Source: an uncultured Clostridia bacterium
GTDB taxonomy: Bacteria; Bacillota; Clostridia; Christensenellales; UBA1242
Direction: 5' to 3'
DNA: 64,000 nucleotides
Assembly: GCA_944362545.1 (NCBI GenBank)
Contig: CALVTJ010000003.1
Location: 62,001-126,000, forward strand
A program made the position numbers and the translations under genes. The notes below the pieces were generated by a model. That model worked only from the letters and a program-made list of their open reading frames with translations, ran no database searches and was not told where the DNA came from. Position 1 is the first letter of the stretch. Each line of letters opens with the position of its first letter. Positions 8,489 to 18,134 of the stretch are shown here, in pieces.

Positions 8489-9448
8489 TTAAGAAAAATC
8501 TTCGTGGTCGACCGACCTTTTGATTTGTCTAAGCCATTTTGTCAGGGTGTTGTCCTCAATGAGCGCTTTCAAAAGTCCCGGTTTTTCTTTTTCAAGTTTC
8601 AAGACATATGCAATGAGTGCCATCATATAATCAAAATCTTTGTCCTTGACAGTGATTTTGCGAAGTGCATCGATGTTGTCATCTATCAGCATAAATTTTT
8701 GCGGAGATTTGACATCTACATCTTTGAAATCTTCAACAAAATTTTTGACTTCTTCATCATAGACCACAAACGGTTTTTGAAGCACAATGTTATCCATTGG
8801 CAAGTCTGTTGACCAATCACCAGCATCTTCTTTGTTTTTGAGAATGTTGAGATGTTTGATGATTTTGTTGTAGATTTCTGCCTTGCGCTGTTCTTTCAAG
8901 AAGCATGGGTAGCACAAGCCTTTGTATTTTTCATCCGCACCAATGTCAATTTCTGCACCTTCCGTACTCAAAATTCCGTTGACAAACTTGCCATTCATGG
9001 TGGCTTTTCTTCCACACTGACAAATGCTTTTGATTTCACTCAAACTGTCGCAAATTTCAACCAGGCGTTTGCTACCTTCAAAAAGTTCGCCTTTGAAGTT
9101 TGTCATAAGTCCATAGCACAGCACAGGAATGCGGTCGGTCAGTGAGCGGAGTTGTTCTATCTGTTTTTTTGTGCAAAATTGACATTCATCCACAATCACC
9201 ACATCAATTTTTGAAAGGGCATTTTCTTTTTCATAAAATTTTGCCAAATTTTCATCCTTGTCAAAGGCATAACATGGAGCGGACAGCCCAATTCTTGACA
9301 CAACTTCACTGGTCGTGTAGCGGGTGTCAACTTTTGGCTTCATCAAAAGCACGCTCATGCCCTTTTGCATATAGTTGAAACGGCACATAAGAGCAGATGC
9401 CGATTTTGAAGAGCCCATTGCACCATATTTAAAATATAACTTTCCCAT
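8489..9448 (-). CDS. tdk: Thymidine kinase (TK1-like) with C-terminal extension
   Basis: Phosphorylates thymidine for nucleotide salvage. Residues 9-16 form the P-loop GAMGSSKS, DECQF at 87-91 is the Walker B/catalytic motif, and the zinc-binding cysteines are at 143/145 and 179/182. Family members are usually about 190-220 residues. This one has 319, with an unrecognised, acidic, helix-rich extension of roughly 125 residues after position 190. The ATG at 9448 follows AAAGGAG; the longer frame upstream lacks one. A weak minus-strand promoter, TTGCAA (9497-9492) and TATCAT (9475-9470), lies just upstream, back to back with the lepA promoter region. Confidence 0.9.
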   Translation of the reverse strand: MGKLYFKYGAMGSSKSASALMCRFNYMQKGMSVLLMKPKVDTRYTTSEVVSRIGLSAPCYAFDKDENLAKFYEKENALSKIDVVIVDECQFCTKKQIEQLRSLTDRIPVLCYGLMTNFKGELFEGSKRLVEICDSLSEIKSICQCGRKATMNGKFVNGILSTEGAEIDIGADEKYKGLCYPCFLKEQRKAEIYNKIIKHLNILKNKEDAGDWSTDLPMDNIVLQKPFVVYDEEVKNFVEDFKDVDVKSPQKFMLIDDNIDALRKITVKDKDFDYMMALIAYVLKLEKEKPGLLKALIEDNTLTKWLRQIKRSVDHEDFS

Positions 9449-9556
9449 TGTTAAAACTCCTTTGCTTATATGATAACAAATTTTGACAAAATTGCAAAAT
9501 ATTGTGGCAAGGTTGTCAAAAAATGTTGGCAAAATTTGAAAGAAAACACTTTTTGT

Positions 9557-9586
9557 TTGGAAACATTTGCAGTTTTATTGTATAAT
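9557..9586 (+). promoter_or_regulatory. Vegetative promoter of lepA
   Basis: TTGGAA (9557-9562) and TATAAT (9581-9586), spacing 18. The first start codon with a ribosome site downstream is the TTG of lepA at 9620. Confidence 0.65.
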
Positions 9587-9619
9587 CTTTTCAGAAGAAA
9601 ATTTGACAGGAGAATTTGC

Positions 9620-11428
9620 TTGAAAGATTTAAGTTTAATAAGAAATTTTTGCATAATTGCACACATAGACCACGGCAAAAGCACTTTGGCGGACAGATTG
9701 ATTGAAATGACCGGCACTGTTTCCAAACGCGATATGCAGGACCAAATTTTGGACAGCATGGACCTTGAAAGAGAAAAAGGAATAACAATCAAACTTGCTC
9801 CAACAAGGCTTGTCTATGACTTTGAAGGAAAGGAATATATCCTAAATTTGATTGACACACCGGGTCATGTTGATTTCACATATGAAGTGTCGCGCTCACT
9901 CGCTGCCTGTGAAGGTGCTTTGCTTTTGGTGGATGCTTCGCAAGGTGTGGAGGCACAGACATTGGCAAATGCCTATCTTGCCATTGACAACAATCTTGAA
10001 ATTGTGCCGGTTATAAACAAAATTGACCTTCCATCTGCACGAGTTGATGAAGTCAAAATGGAAATTGAGGATGCCGTTGGTCTTGATGCCGAAGATTGTC
10101 CTTGTGTTTCAGCAAAGGATGGAACAAACATAGACCAAGTTTTGAAGGCAATCATAACAAAAATTCCTGCACCGGTTGGAGATGAGACAAAACTGCTCAA
10201 AGCACTCATTTTTGACAGCCACTATGACAATTTCAAGGGTGCAATTTGCCTTGTGCGAGTGTTTGATGGAACAGTCAAGGCAGGGGATAAAATTTTGATG
10301 ATGCAAACTGGCAAGGTTTTTGATGTCACAGAAGTGGGTGTTTTTGTTCCACAAACAAAGATTGTTGACAATCTGTCTGCGGGGGATGTTGGTTATATTG
10401 CCGCATCAATTAAAACTATTGCCGATGTCAAGGTTGGTGACACGGTCACATCTGCTGAAAATCCAATTGAAAAGCCACTTGCGGGCTATAAAGAAGTGCA
10501 ACCGGTGGTTTACTGCGGAATTTTTCCTGTGGATGGAGCAAAATATAACGAACTCAAAGACAGCCTTGAAAAATTAAAACTCAACGATGCAAGTTTGCAT
10601 TTCACACCAGAAGTTTCAGGGGCGCTGGGCTATGGTTTTAGATGTGGTTTTTTGGGGCTTTTGCATTTGGAAATCATCACCGAAAGGTTGGAGAGAGAAT
10701 TTAATCTCGACATAATCACAACCGCTCCAAGCGTGTCTTATCATGTTTACAAAACTGATGGTTCAATGGTGGAAGTTTCAAATCCATCAAATTTGCCGAC
10801 AACGGTGGAGATTGAGCGAATTGAAGAGCCGATTGTCAATGTTCATATCTTTACACCGCCAGAATATGTCGGTTCAATCATGGAACTTTGCCAGGACAAA
10901 CGCGGAATTTACACTGACATGCAATATCTTGACAAAAAACGTGTAGAATTGAAATACACTCTTCCGCTCGGAGAGATTATTTATGACTTTTTCGACAGTT
11001 TGAAATCACGCACAAAGGGCTATGCAAGTTTTGACTATGAAATGGCAGGCTTTAAACCGGCGGATTTAGTGAGAGTTGACTTGCTTTTGAACGGAGAAAA
11101 ATGTGATGCTCTGTCACTTATTGTGCATAAAGACAAGGCTTATAACCGCGGAAGAGAACTTTGTGAAAGACTGAAAAAAATCATTCCGCGCCAACTCTTT
11201 GAAGTGCCAATTCAGGCATGCATAGGAAACAAAATCATTGCGCGTGAAACAATTTCAGCAATGCGCAAAGATGTGCTTGCAAAGTGTTATGGCGGAGATA
11301 TAACAAGGAAGAGAAAGTTGCTTGAAAAGCAGAAAGAAGGCAAAAAGCGAATGAGAAAAATCGGAACGGTGGAGATTCCATCCGAAGCCTTTATGAGCAT
11401 TTTGAAGTTGGACGATGAAGACAAGTAA
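9620..11428 (+). CDS. lepA: Elongation factor 4 (LepA)
   Basis: Ribosome-bound translational GTPase (EF4) thought to assist translation or ribosome assembly under stress. The G1 motif AHIDHGKS is at 14-21, followed by [16 protein letters not shown]-like domains and the LepA-specific C-terminal domain ([20 protein letters not shown]). Starting at the TTG at 9620, with ACAGGAG 7 bases upstream, gives 602 residues, the usual length. The much longer open frame upstream runs over the promoter and is not believed. It overlaps hemW by 14 bases, the standard lepA-hemW pair of Bacillota. Confidence 0.96.
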   Translation: MKDLSLIRNFCIIAHIDHGKSTLADRLIEMTGTVSKRDMQDQILDSMDLEREKGITIKLAPTRLVYDFEGKEYILNLIDTPGHVDFTYEVSRSLAACEGALLLVDASQGVEAQTLANAYLAIDNNLEIVPVINKIDLPSARVDEVKMEIEDAVGLDAEDCPCVSAKDGTNIDQVLKAIITKIPAPVGDETKLLKALIFDSHYDNFKGAICLVRVFDGTVKAGDKILMMQTGKVFDVTEVGVFVPQTKIVDNLSAGDVGYIAASIKTIADVKVGDTVTSAENPIEKPLAGYKEVQPVVYCGIFPVDGAKYNELKDSLEKLKLNDASLHFTPEVSGALGYGFRCGFLGLLHLEIITERLEREFNLDIITTAPSVSYHVYKTDGSMVEVSNPSNLPTTVEIERIEEPIVNVHIFTPPEYVGSIMELCQDKRGIYTDMQYLDKKRVELKYTLPLGEIIYDFFDSLKSRTKGYASFDYEMAGFKPADLVRVDLLLNGEKCDALSLIVHKDKAYNRGRELCERLKKIIPRQLFEVPIQACIGNKIIARETISAMRKDVLAKCYGGDITRKRKLLEKQKEGKKRMRKIGTVEIPSEAFMSILKLDDEDK

Positions 11429-12551
11429 AACGACTTTAAACAAAGAAAATAGATGTGAACAAAACATTTCAATCTATGTTCACATTCCTTTTTGTGAGCA
11501 AAAGTGCAATTATTGTGCTTTTAATTCTTTTTGCGCAAGTGAAAAGGTGAAAGATGAATATCTCGACTTGTTGTGCAAGGAAATTCAGGTGCGAAAGATT
11601 GACCGAAAGGTGCAGACAATCTACATTGGTGGTGGAACGCCTAGCACACTGTCATGTGCACAGATTGAAAAGGTGGGAAAGTGTATTTTTGAAAACTTTG
11701 AGGTCATGGGAAATTCAGAATTTACTATTGAAGCGAATCCAAATTCCATAACTGAAGAGTTGCTCAAAACTTGGCAAGGGCTTGGTGTAAATCGTTTAAG
11801 CGTTGGGGTGCAGTCACTTGATGATGAGAGTTTGAAAAAGATTGGCAGACTTCACACAAAAATGCAGGCAGTGGAGAAATTGGAACTTGCCAGCAAGTTT
11901 TTTGACAACATATCAGCGGACTTGATTGTCGGACTTGAGGGGGAAACAAGCGAAAAACTTTGCAATTTTGCAAATCAACTTCTCTCATGTGGTGTCAAAC
12001 ATATCTCATGTTATCTTTTGGAAATTTATCAAAACACAAAACTTTTTGAACTGATAAAGAAAGGGAAATATCATCCGCTTGATGATGACAAAACAATTGA
12101 CAACTTCAATGCGCTTGCGGATTTTTTGCAAGAGAAAGGAATGTGGCGTTATGAGATAAGCAATTTTGTTTTTCCGGACTTTGAGAGTCAGCATAATTTA
12201 AACTATTGGAAGCGTGGAGAATATCTCGGTTTTGGATTGTCGGCTCACTCATTTTTGGATGGAATAAGAAGTAAAAATGCCGAAACATTGGCAGAATACA
12301 AAAAGGGAAAACGCAAATATGAAAAATTGACAAAAAAGGAAACACTTGAAGAGATAATCATGCTAGGGCTTCGATGTTATGCTGGAGTGGAACTTGATAA
12401 GGTCAAAAGACTTGGTTATGACATCACAAAAAATGCATTTTTTGAAGAATATAAAAAAGATGGAATTTTGATACAAAAAGATGACAAAATCTTTTTAAAT
12501 CCAAAATTTTATCATTTGAGCAACACAATTATCTCAAATCTTTTTGCCTAA
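11415..12551 (+). CDS. hemW: HemW-like radical SAM protein (heme chaperone / former HemN-like oxidase)
   Basis: Radical SAM protein with the HemW-type cluster motif [14 protein letters not shown] (cysteines 27, 31 and 34). GGGTPS, ANPNS and GVQSLDD follow, as in the HemN/HemW family. Length is 378 residues. HemW proteins bind heme and are regarded as heme chaperones rather than coproporphyrinogen dehydrogenases. No other heme gene is present here, so the role is open. Translation is probably coupled to lepA through the 14-base overlap. Confidence 0.9.
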   Translation: MKTSKTTLNKENRCEQNISIYVHIPFCEQKCNYCAFNSFCASEKVKDEYLDLLCKEIQVRKIDRKVQTIYIGGGTPSTLSCAQIEKVGKCIFENFEVMGNSEFTIEANPNSITEELLKTWQGLGVNRLSVGVQSLDDESLKKIGRLHTKMQAVEKLELASKFFDNISADLIVGLEGETSEKLCNFANQLLSCGVKHISCYLLEIYQNTKLFELIKKGKYHPLDDDKTIDNFNALADFLQEKGMWRYEISNFVFPDFESQHNLNYWKRGEYLGFGLSAHSFLDGIRSKNAETLAEYKKGKRKYEKLTKKETLEEIIMLGLRCYAGVELDKVKRLGYDITKNAFFEEYKKDGILIQKDDKIFLNPKFYHLSNTIISNLFA

Positions 12552-12620
12552 AATTTGCCCTTTTTGAAAAACACAAAACGCGACAGTGACAAATTATTTT
12601 GAAAAACATTGTCAAAATGC

Positions 12621-12649
12621 TTGCAATCTTCACTTGATTGTGTTATAAT
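12621..12649 (+). promoter_or_regulatory. Vegetative promoter of the ylxM-ffh operon
   Basis: TTGCAA (12621-12626) and TATAAT (12644-12649), spacing 17. The leader downstream contains a TTGACA-CAT-TGTCAA inverted repeat at 12671-12685, just before the ylxM ribosome site. Confidence 0.8.
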
Positions 12650-12698
12650 GCCGATGTAAAGTGATTTTGCTTGACACATTGTCAACACAGGAGTGATT

Positions 12699-13037
12699 AT
12701 GTCCAAAATTCAACTTCAAGATTTTGTCAAATATGGCAGATTGTTTGAAATTTATGGTGGTCTTTTGAGCGGTGACAGACAAAAGATTATGACAGCGTAT
12801 TTTGAATATAACATGACACTTGTTGAAATTGCTGAAGAACGCAAAGTGACAAGACAGGCAATTTTGGATGCTATCGACAAGTCTTGTGAAAAACTTGACA
12901 AGTTTGAAAAAACTTTGCATATTGCAAGTGACAGGCAAAAACTTTCAAAAGATTTGATTGACATAAACGACATGGCAATCAAAAATGGACAGAATGAAAT
13001 CTCTGAAAAAGTCGAAAAAATTTTGAGGAAAATGTAA
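12699..13037 (+). CDS. ylxM: YlxM/p13-like helix-turn-helix protein
   Basis: Small helical DNA-binding-like protein (112 residues) that nearly always precedes ffh in Bacillota. It has been proposed to regulate or assist the SRP pathway. A sigma-70 region 4-like helix-turn-helix is visible in MTLVEIAEERKVTRQAILDA. AGGAG at 12688-12692 lies 6 bases before the ATG at 12699, and the in-frame GTG at 12693 is too close. Its stop codon overlaps the ffh start by one base (TAATG). Confidence 0.88.
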   Translation: MSKIQLQDFVKYGRLFEIYGGLLSGDRQKIMTAYFEYNMTLVEIAEERKVTRQAILDAIDKSCEKLDKFEKTLHIASDRQKLSKDLIDINDMAIKNGQNEISEKVEKILRKM

Positions 13038-14350
13038 TGGCATTGTTTTCATCATTAGCAGAAAAATTCAATCATATCTTTTCCAAATTGACCAAGCGCG
13101 GAAAACTTACCGAACTTGAAATCAAGGAGGCAATGAGAGAAGTTCGAATTGCTCTTCTTGAGGCCGATGTAAACTACATGGTGGCAAAAAAGTTTGTTGC
13201 CGATGTGGCCGAAAAGGCTGTTGGCGAAGATGTGATGAAAAGTTTGACTCCAGGTCAAATGGTCATCAAAATTGTCAAGGATGAACTGACAAAACTCATG
13301 TCATCTGACAATCAAAAATTGCAAATTGCATCAAATCCGCCAACGGTCATCATGATGTGCGGACTTCAAGGTGCAGGAAAGACCACAATGTGCGGAAAAC
13401 TTGCCTATCATCTCAAAAAGAGTGGCAAAAAGCCTTTACTTGTGGCATGTGATGTTTACAGACCTGCAGCTATAAATCAGTTGCAGGTTGTGGGTAAAAC
13501 GGCAAATGTTGAAGTGTTTGAACGAGGCACTCAAAATCCTGTCAAAACTGCAAAACAGGCAGTTGATCACGCCAAAAAACAGGGTTTTGATGTGGTGATA
13601 ATCGACACTGCGGGCAGACTTCATATAAATCAAGAATTGATGCAAGAACTCAAAGACATCAAAAAGGAAGTCAAACCAACCGAAATTTTGCTCGTTGTGG
13701 ATGCTATGACAGGTCAAGATGCCGTGACAATTGCTGAAAGTTTCAACAATGACCTTGACATCACAGGTGTAGTGCTTACAAAACTTGATGGAGACACTCG
13801 CGGTGGTGCGGCACTTTCAATCAAGGCCATCACAGGAAAGCCTATAAAATTTTCTGGCGTGGGTGAAAAGATTGGCGATTTGGAACCTTTTTATCCAGAC
13901 AGAATTGCCAGCAGAATTTTGGGCATGGGCGATGTGCTGTCACTTATTGAAAAAGCACAAAATGCGGTCAGCGAAGAGGAAGCAAAGAAACTTGAAGAGA
14001 AACTTCGAGAAAATTCCTTCACATTTGAGGACTACCTTGTGCAGATGGAAAATCTCAAAAAGATGGGCAGTTTGACTGATATCATAAACATGATACCGGG
14101 CATGGCATCAAAAATGAAGGGGGTTGTGATTGATGAAAAACAACTTGCCGTCAACAAGGCTATCATTCAAAGTATGACAAAAGAAGAAAGAATCCATCCA
14201 GAGATTATCAAAGCCAGCCGAAGAAAGCGTATAGCAGATGGCAGTGGCACAACAATCCAACAAGTCAACACGCTTCTCAAGCAGTTTGAACAATCCAAAG
14301 AGATGATGAAACAGTTGAAGAACAGGCGCGGACTTCGCGGAATGTTTTAG
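13037..14350 (+). CDS. ffh: Signal recognition particle protein Ffh
   Basis: SRP54 GTPase that binds SRP RNA and signal peptides for co-translational membrane targeting. It has an N domain, then the G domain with GLQGAGKT at 109-116, DTAGR and TKLDGDTRGG. The methionine-rich M domain runs from about 300 to the end with the RNA-binding signature near RRKRIADGSGT. Length 437 is normal. The RNA partner is encoded on the minus strand at 37.9-38.2 kb. The gene is co-transcribed with ylxM and followed by rpsP. Confidence 0.97.
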   Translation: MALFSSLAEKFNHIFSKLTKRGKLTELEIKEAMREVRIALLEADVNYMVAKKFVADVAEKAVGEDVMKSLTPGQMVIKIVKDELTKLMSSDNQKLQIASNPPTVIMMCGLQGAGKTTMCGKLAYHLKKSGKKPLLVACDVYRPAAINQLQVVGKTANVEVFERGTQNPVKTAKQAVDHAKKQGFDVVIIDTAGRLHINQELMQELKDIKKEVKPTEILLVVDAMTGQDAVTIAESFNNDLDITGVVLTKLDGDTRGGAALSIKAITGKPIKFSGVGEKIGDLEPFYPDRIASRILGMGDVLSLIEKAQNAVSEEEAKKLEEKLRENSFTFEDYLVQMENLKKMGSLTDIINMIPGMASKMKGVVIDEKQLAVNKAIIQSMTKEERIHPEIIKASRRKRIADGSGTTIQQVNTLLKQFEQSKEMMKQLKNRRGLRGMF

Positions 14351-14436
14351 GATGATATAATTCAAAACTTTAAAAGGTTTTGGTTTATATAAAACGAAAG
14401 CGAAAACTTTCAAAAAAAGAAAAAAGGAGAGAAAAA

Positions 14437-14694
14437 ATGGCTGTTAAAATTAGATTGACAAGATTGGGCGACAAAAAGACACCTTTTTATCGTGTTGTGG
14501 TTGCCGACAGCAGAAGTCCAAGAGATGGAAAATATATCGACCTTTTGGGAACATATAATCCATTGACAAATCCTGCTGAAATCAAGATTGACAACGAAAA
14601 GGCTCAAAAGTGGCTCAAAAACGGTGCTCTTCCAACAGAAACTGCAAAGTCAGTTTTGGTTAAGAGCGGGGCTATTGAAGCAGAAAACAAATAA
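14437..14694 (+). CDS. rpsP: 30S ribosomal protein S16
   Basis: 85-residue S16 with the family start [11 protein letters not shown] and the DSRSPRDG motif. AAGGAG lies 6 bases before the ATG at 14437, and the earlier in-frame GTG/ATG starts lie in purine-rich leader sequence. Order ffh-rpsP-khpA-rimM-trmD matches Bacillota. Confidence 0.97.
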   Translation: MAVKIRLTRLGDKKTPFYRVVVADSRSPRDGKYIDLLGTYNPLTNPAEIKIDNEKAQKWLKNGALPTETAKSVLVKSGAIEAENK

Positions 14695-14747
14695 ATTTGC
14701 AAGTTGCAGACTGTTTTTTGCGTGAGAATTGAAGTTAAGGAGAACTT

Positions 14748-14978
14748 ATGGACGAATTATTGAAATTCCTTGTAAAAGCCATTGTTGTTGATGAAAACAG
14801 CGTGGAAATTGAAAAGGAAGAAGATGAAAGTGCCATCACATATCATGTGAAAGTGGCAAGTGGCGACCTTGGCAAAATCATAGGTAAAAATGGCAGGACT
14901 GCCACAAGCATAAGAACAGTTATGAAATCAGTTGGCACAAAGACTCACAAAAAAGTTTTTGTGAAATTTGAGGATTAA
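14748..14978 (+). CDS. khpA: KH-domain RNA-binding protein KhpA
   Basis: Single KH-domain protein of 76 residues with the GxxG loop in GKIIGKNGRTA. KhpA (YlqC) binds RNA, works with KhpB/Jag in other Bacillota and affects cell elongation there. It has AAGGAG before the ATG and ends two bases before the rimM start. Confidence 0.93.
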   Translation: MDELLKFLVKAIVVDENSVEIEKEEDESAITYHVKVASGDLGKIIGKNGRTATSIRTVMKSVGTKTHKKVFVKFED

Positions 14979-14979
14979 A

Positions 14980-15477
14980 ATGCAGTTTGTATGCGTTGGC
15001 AAAATCATAAAACCGCAGGGTATCAAGGGGGAAGTGAAGATTCAGCCTCTGGTTGATATCCCTGCGATTTTTAATGGCAAACATCCACTGTTTATTGAGA
15101 AGAGAGAAACTCCTTTCAAACACGCAACATTTAGGCTGGGTTATGCCTATGTGCAGTTTGATGAGATTACGGACAGGAATGTAGCAGAAAAATATCGCAA
15201 TCAAAAGGTTTACATCACCAAAGAAGAATTTGAAAAGGTGGCTGTTGATGCCTTTTTGGTTGAGGACTTGGTGGGGACATTACTTTATGATGAAAACGGC
15301 GAGTATGTTGGGCAGATTATGGATGTGACAAACTATGGCTTTGATGACATTTTGATTGTCAAAGAAGATGAGCATCTCTATGAAGTGCCGTTTAAAAAAG
15401 CTATTTTCAAAAAGAAGAATAAAGAGATTTATGTCGTGAGAAACGAGTTTAACGGTGCAAAGGTAAGTCAAGAATAA
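14980..15477 (+). CDS. rimM: 16S rRNA processing protein RimM
   Basis: Binds ribosomal protein S19 and aids maturation of the 30S head. The RimM signature VGKIIKPQGIKGEV opens the protein and the C-terminal PRC-barrel contains DILIVKEDEHLYEVPF. It has 165 residues. GAGG at 14970-14973 lies 6 bases before the ATG at 14980. An in-frame start at 14968 would overlap khpA and lacks support. Confidence 0.93.
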   Translation: MQFVCVGKIIKPQGIKGEVKIQPLVDIPAIFNGKHPLFIEKRETPFKHATFRLGYAYVQFDEITDRNVAEKYRNQKVYITKEEFEKVAVDAFLVEDLVGTLLYDENGEYVGQIMDVTNYGFDDILIVKEDEHLYEVPFKKAIFKKKNKEIYVVRNEFNGAKVSQE

Positions 15478-15495
15478 AACAAATGGAAGGAAAGG

Positions 15496-16164
15496 ATGAA
15501 GATTGACATATTGACATTGTTTCCAGAAGCGTTTGCTCCACTTGAGACAAGCATTTTGGGCAGAGCGGAAGAAAACGGCATTTTGGAGTTTAATGTCATA
15601 AACATTCGAGATTTTTCAAAGGATAAACACAAAAAGTGTGATGATTATCCTTTTGGTGGCGGAGCAGGCATGCTGATGACTGTTCAGCCTTTGTTTGATG
15701 CTATAAATTCTGTTTGGACAGAGAATAGCAAAATCATCTTTCCTTCGCCGGTTGGAAAAACTTTCAATGTAAAGAAGGCTCAGGAACTGTCAAAGTTTGA
15801 CCATCTCATCTTTGTGTGTGGACATTACGAAGGGGTGGATGAACGCATTTTTCAACTGTTTGATATCGAACAAATTTCCATTGGAGATTATGTTTTGACA
15901 GGGGGCGAACTTCCAACAATGGTTATTGTAGATTGCGTGGCAAGGTTTGTAGATGGTGTTATTTCAAAGGAAAGTTTGGAAAGTGAAAGTTTTTCAAATG
16001 GACTTTTGGAATACCCACAATATACAAGACCGCAAGAATTTAAGGGATTAAAAGTGCCAGAAGTGCTTGTGTCAGGCAATCATCAGGAAGTTGAAAAGTG
16101 GAGGCAGGAGCAAAGTTTAAGTCGAACACAAGAGAGAAGAAGTGATTTGCTTGAAGATAGATAA
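15496..16164 (+). CDS. trmD: tRNA (guanine-37-N1) methyltransferase
   Basis: SPOUT-class enzyme that makes m1G37 and prevents +1 frameshifting. Clear motifs are LTLFPEAF, DDYPFGGGAGMLM, CGHYEGVDERI, and ISIGDYVLTGGELP, which forms the trefoil knot SAM site. Length 222 is slightly short but complete. GGAAGGA precedes the ATG. A palindromic repeat lies immediately downstream, between this gene and rbgA. Confidence 0.96.
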   Translation: MKIDILTLFPEAFAPLETSILGRAEENGILEFNVINIRDFSKDKHKKCDDYPFGGGAGMLMTVQPLFDAINSVWTENSKIIFPSPVGKTFNVKKAQELSKFDHLIFVCGHYEGVDERIFQLFDIEQISIGDYVLTGGELPTMVIVDCVARFVDGVISKESLESESFSNGLLEYPQYTRPQEFKGLKVPEVLVSGNHQEVEKWRQEQSLSRTQERRSDLLEDR

Positions 16165-16170
16165 TTGCTT

Positions 16171-16221
16171 GCATAATACCAAATATTGTGGTATTATGCG
16201 TTGCATACCACACTAGATATG
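16171..16221. repeat. Short palindromic repeat, copy 1 (trmD/rbgA gap)
   Basis: GCATAATACC (16171-16180) and GGTATTATGC (16190-16199) form a perfect 10-base inverted repeat around a 9-base centre. A third half-site GCATACCACAC follows at 16203-16213, running up to the rbgA ribosome site. The same half-site family recurs at six or more places in this window. Confidence 0.75.
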
Positions 16222-16229
16222 GAGATAAA

Positions 16230-17042
16230 ATGAATATAAATTGGTTTCCTGGTCACATGAATAAAGCTCTGAAAGACATAAGCGACAAACTCAAAAATGT
16301 TGATGTTGTCACTTATATTCTTGATGCACGCATTCCAGTCTCATCACTCAATCCAACGCTGAGCACACTCACACAAAACAAACCAGTGCTCTATGTTTTA
16401 AACAAAATTGATATGGCTGATACAAAAATATTGAACAAGTTTTTACCAAAATTTAAGGGTGACAAAAGTGATTATTTGCTTTTCAACAGCACACTTTCGG
16501 GCAAAGCGGATGTTTTACTTGGAAAAATCAAATCACTTGCAAAGGCAAAGATTGAAAAATATAAAAACAAGGGTATCAAAGCGAGTATAAGAACAATGGT
16601 TGTGGGCATTCCAAATTGTGGAAAAAGCACACTTGTCAACAATCTTTGCAAGAAGGCAAAGGCAATAACTGGAAACAAAGCAGGTGTGACTAAACATGGT
16701 TTGTGGCTTCCGGTGGGTGATGGCGTGGAAGTTTATGACACTCCAGGCACACTTTATCCAAACATTGCCGACCAAGAAGTTGCCAAAAAATTGGCGTTTG
16801 TGGGCAGTGTTAATGATGATATTTTGGATTTTGTCGAACTTGCAAGCGAACTTCTCAAAATGCTAAATGAAAAGTATCCTGAAAATGTCAAAATGCGTTA
16901 TAATGGCGAAACAACGCTTGAAGGCATTGCCAAAGTGCGAAAATATGTGACCGTTGGCGGAGAGACAGACTTGGAAAGAACGGCGAGAAGCGTTGTGGAT
17001 GATTTTAGAAAGGGCAGGCTTGGGAAAATCACACTTGATTGA
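16230..17042 (+). CDS. rbgA: Ribosome biogenesis GTPase RbgA (YlqF)
   Basis: Circularly permuted GTPase needed for late 50S assembly. The permuted order is visible: G4 NKIDMAD near 59, then G1 GIPNCGKST near 126, then G3 DTPG. The N-terminal INWFPGHMNKA motif is typical. 270 residues. GGAG at 16221-16224 precedes the ATG at 16230, and it borders the end of repeat copy 1. The rnhB gene that often follows in Bacillota is absent. Confidence 0.94.
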   Translation: MNINWFPGHMNKALKDISDKLKNVDVVTYILDARIPVSSLNPTLSTLTQNKPVLYVLNKIDMADTKILNKFLPKFKGDKSDYLLFNSTLSGKADVLLGKIKSLAKAKIEKYKNKGIKASIRTMVVGIPNCGKSTLVNNLCKKAKAITGNKAGVTKHGLWLPVGDGVEVYDTPGTLYPNIADQEVAKKLAFVGSVNDDILDFVELASELLKMLNEKYPENVKMRYNGETTLEGIAKVRKYVTVGGETDLERTARSVVDDFRKGRLGKITLD

Positions 17043-17142
17043 TTTTAAATAATGAAAAGATAAACGGCACAAAAATTTGTTTTTGAAATTGAATTGTTAT
17101 AAAAGTATAACCATTTATTTTAGTTGTTTATTTGGAGCGAAA

Positions 17143-17517
17143 GTGACAGATTTTTACGAAAGAGATGTAAGAAAGCGAAAAAACAAAATTGTGGGAAATT
17201 CCGGCGAGATAAAGGCGGTAAATTTTCTCATGGAAAAGGGATATGAGATTTTGCAAACCAATTTCAAAACCAAGTTTGGAGAGATTGACATAATTGCGGA
17301 AAAGGGGGATGTGATTGTCTTTGTTGAAGTGAAAAACCGTTCGACATTTGCTTTCGGCAGGCCGATTGAAGCGGTGACATATCGTAAACAACAGACCATC
17401 AAGCGTGTTGCAGAAGTGTTTTTGGGGATAAATAACATTCCATTTCACGATGTGCGTTTTGATGTGATTGAAGTGTCGGAGGATGATATAATTCATACAA
17501 AAAACGCATTTGACTGA
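17143..17517 (+). CDS. yraN: YraN family nuclease-fold protein (UPF0102)
   Basis: Small restriction-endonuclease-fold protein (124 residues) with the family pattern GEIKAVNFLMEKGYEIL, then FGEIDIIAE and VFVEVKNR, matching the D/E-x-K nuclease core. Its function is unknown in most bacteria. The GTG at 17143 with GGAG 5 bases upstream is preferred over the longer open frame, which begins in AT-rich DNA without a ribosome site. Confidence 0.87.
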   Translation: MTDFYERDVRKRKNKIVGNSGEIKAVNFLMEKGYEILQTNFKTKFGEIDIIAEKGDVIVFVEVKNRSTFAFGRPIEAVTYRKQQTIKRVAEVFLGINNIPFHDVRFDVIEVSEDDIIHTKNAFD

Positions 17518-17568
17518 TTGTTCGACAAAATAAAACAAAAAAAATCTTGGAAAATTTTGTCAAAACAC

Positions 17569-17598
17569 TTGTATTTCTCAATTTATCTGTGTTATAAT
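17569..17598 (+). promoter_or_regulatory. Promoter of rplS
   Basis: TTGTAT (17569-17574) and TATAAT (17593-17598), spacing 18, upstream of a roughly 80-base structured leader. Confidence 0.72.
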
Positions 17599-17600
17599 GT

Positions 17601-17672
17601 CATAGACTTCGGGTGTTCCGCTGGGTTGTTTACATAAACTTTATGAGCATCATGTCGAAAATCTGAAAAAAG
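17601..17672 (+). promoter_or_regulatory. Candidate L19 leader (autoregulatory mRNA structure)
   Basis: The leader between the promoter and the rplS ribosome site contains GACTTCGGGTGTTCCGCTGG and the hairpin CATAA-ACT-TTATG, followed by AGCATCATGTC. Bacillota rplS genes often carry a short L19-binding leader. This stretch is in the right place and unusually G-rich for the region, but I could not verify the consensus. Confidence 0.45.
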
Positions 17673-17682
17673 GAGATAAGTC

Positions 17683-18033
17683 ATGGCAAACATTATTGAT
17701 CAAATTGAAAGAGAAGGCATGAGAGAATCTGTTCCTGAATTTGCCGTTGGTGACACTGTTAGAGTGACAGTCAAAATCAAAGAAGGCGACAAGGAAAGAT
17801 TGCAGGCTTTTGAAGGTGTTGTTATTGCCAGAAAGAATGGCGGAATCAGAGAAACTTTCACTGTTAGAAAAATTTCTTATGGTGTTGGTGTTGAAAAGAC
17901 ATTCCCTGTTCATTCACCAAAGATTGCTTCAATTGAAGTAGTTAGAAAGGGCAAGCCTAGAAGAGCAAAACTCTATTATGTTAGAGACCTCACAGGCAGA
18001 GCGGCAAAAGTTAAATCAGCCGACAACAACTAA
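17683..18033 (+). CDS. rplS: 50S ribosomal protein L19
   Basis: 116-residue L19 with [31 protein letters not shown] and the C-terminal [17 protein letters not shown] signature. It has its own promoter and AAGGAG site and is followed directly by a terminator, so it is transcribed separately from the trmD group. Confidence 0.97.
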   Translation: MANIIDQIEREGMRESVPEFAVGDTVRVTVKIKEGDKERLQAFEGVVIARKNGGIRETFTVRKISYGVGVEKTFPVHSPKIASIEVVRKGKPRRAKLYYVRDLTGRAAKVKSADNN

Positions 18034-18042
18034 TATGAAAAG

Positions 18043-18070
18043 AAAAGAGAGGTTTGTTCTCTCTTTTTTT
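18043..18070 (+). terminator. Terminator of rplS
   Basis: AAAAGAGAG (18043-18051) and CTCTCTTTT (18059-18067) with a 7-base loop, followed by a T-run. Confidence 0.85.
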
Positions 18071-18134
18071 GTTGAATTTGAAGATTGTGAACTTTGAGTT
18101 GTTTTTGCATTTTGCAATATTTTTTTGCTCAAAT

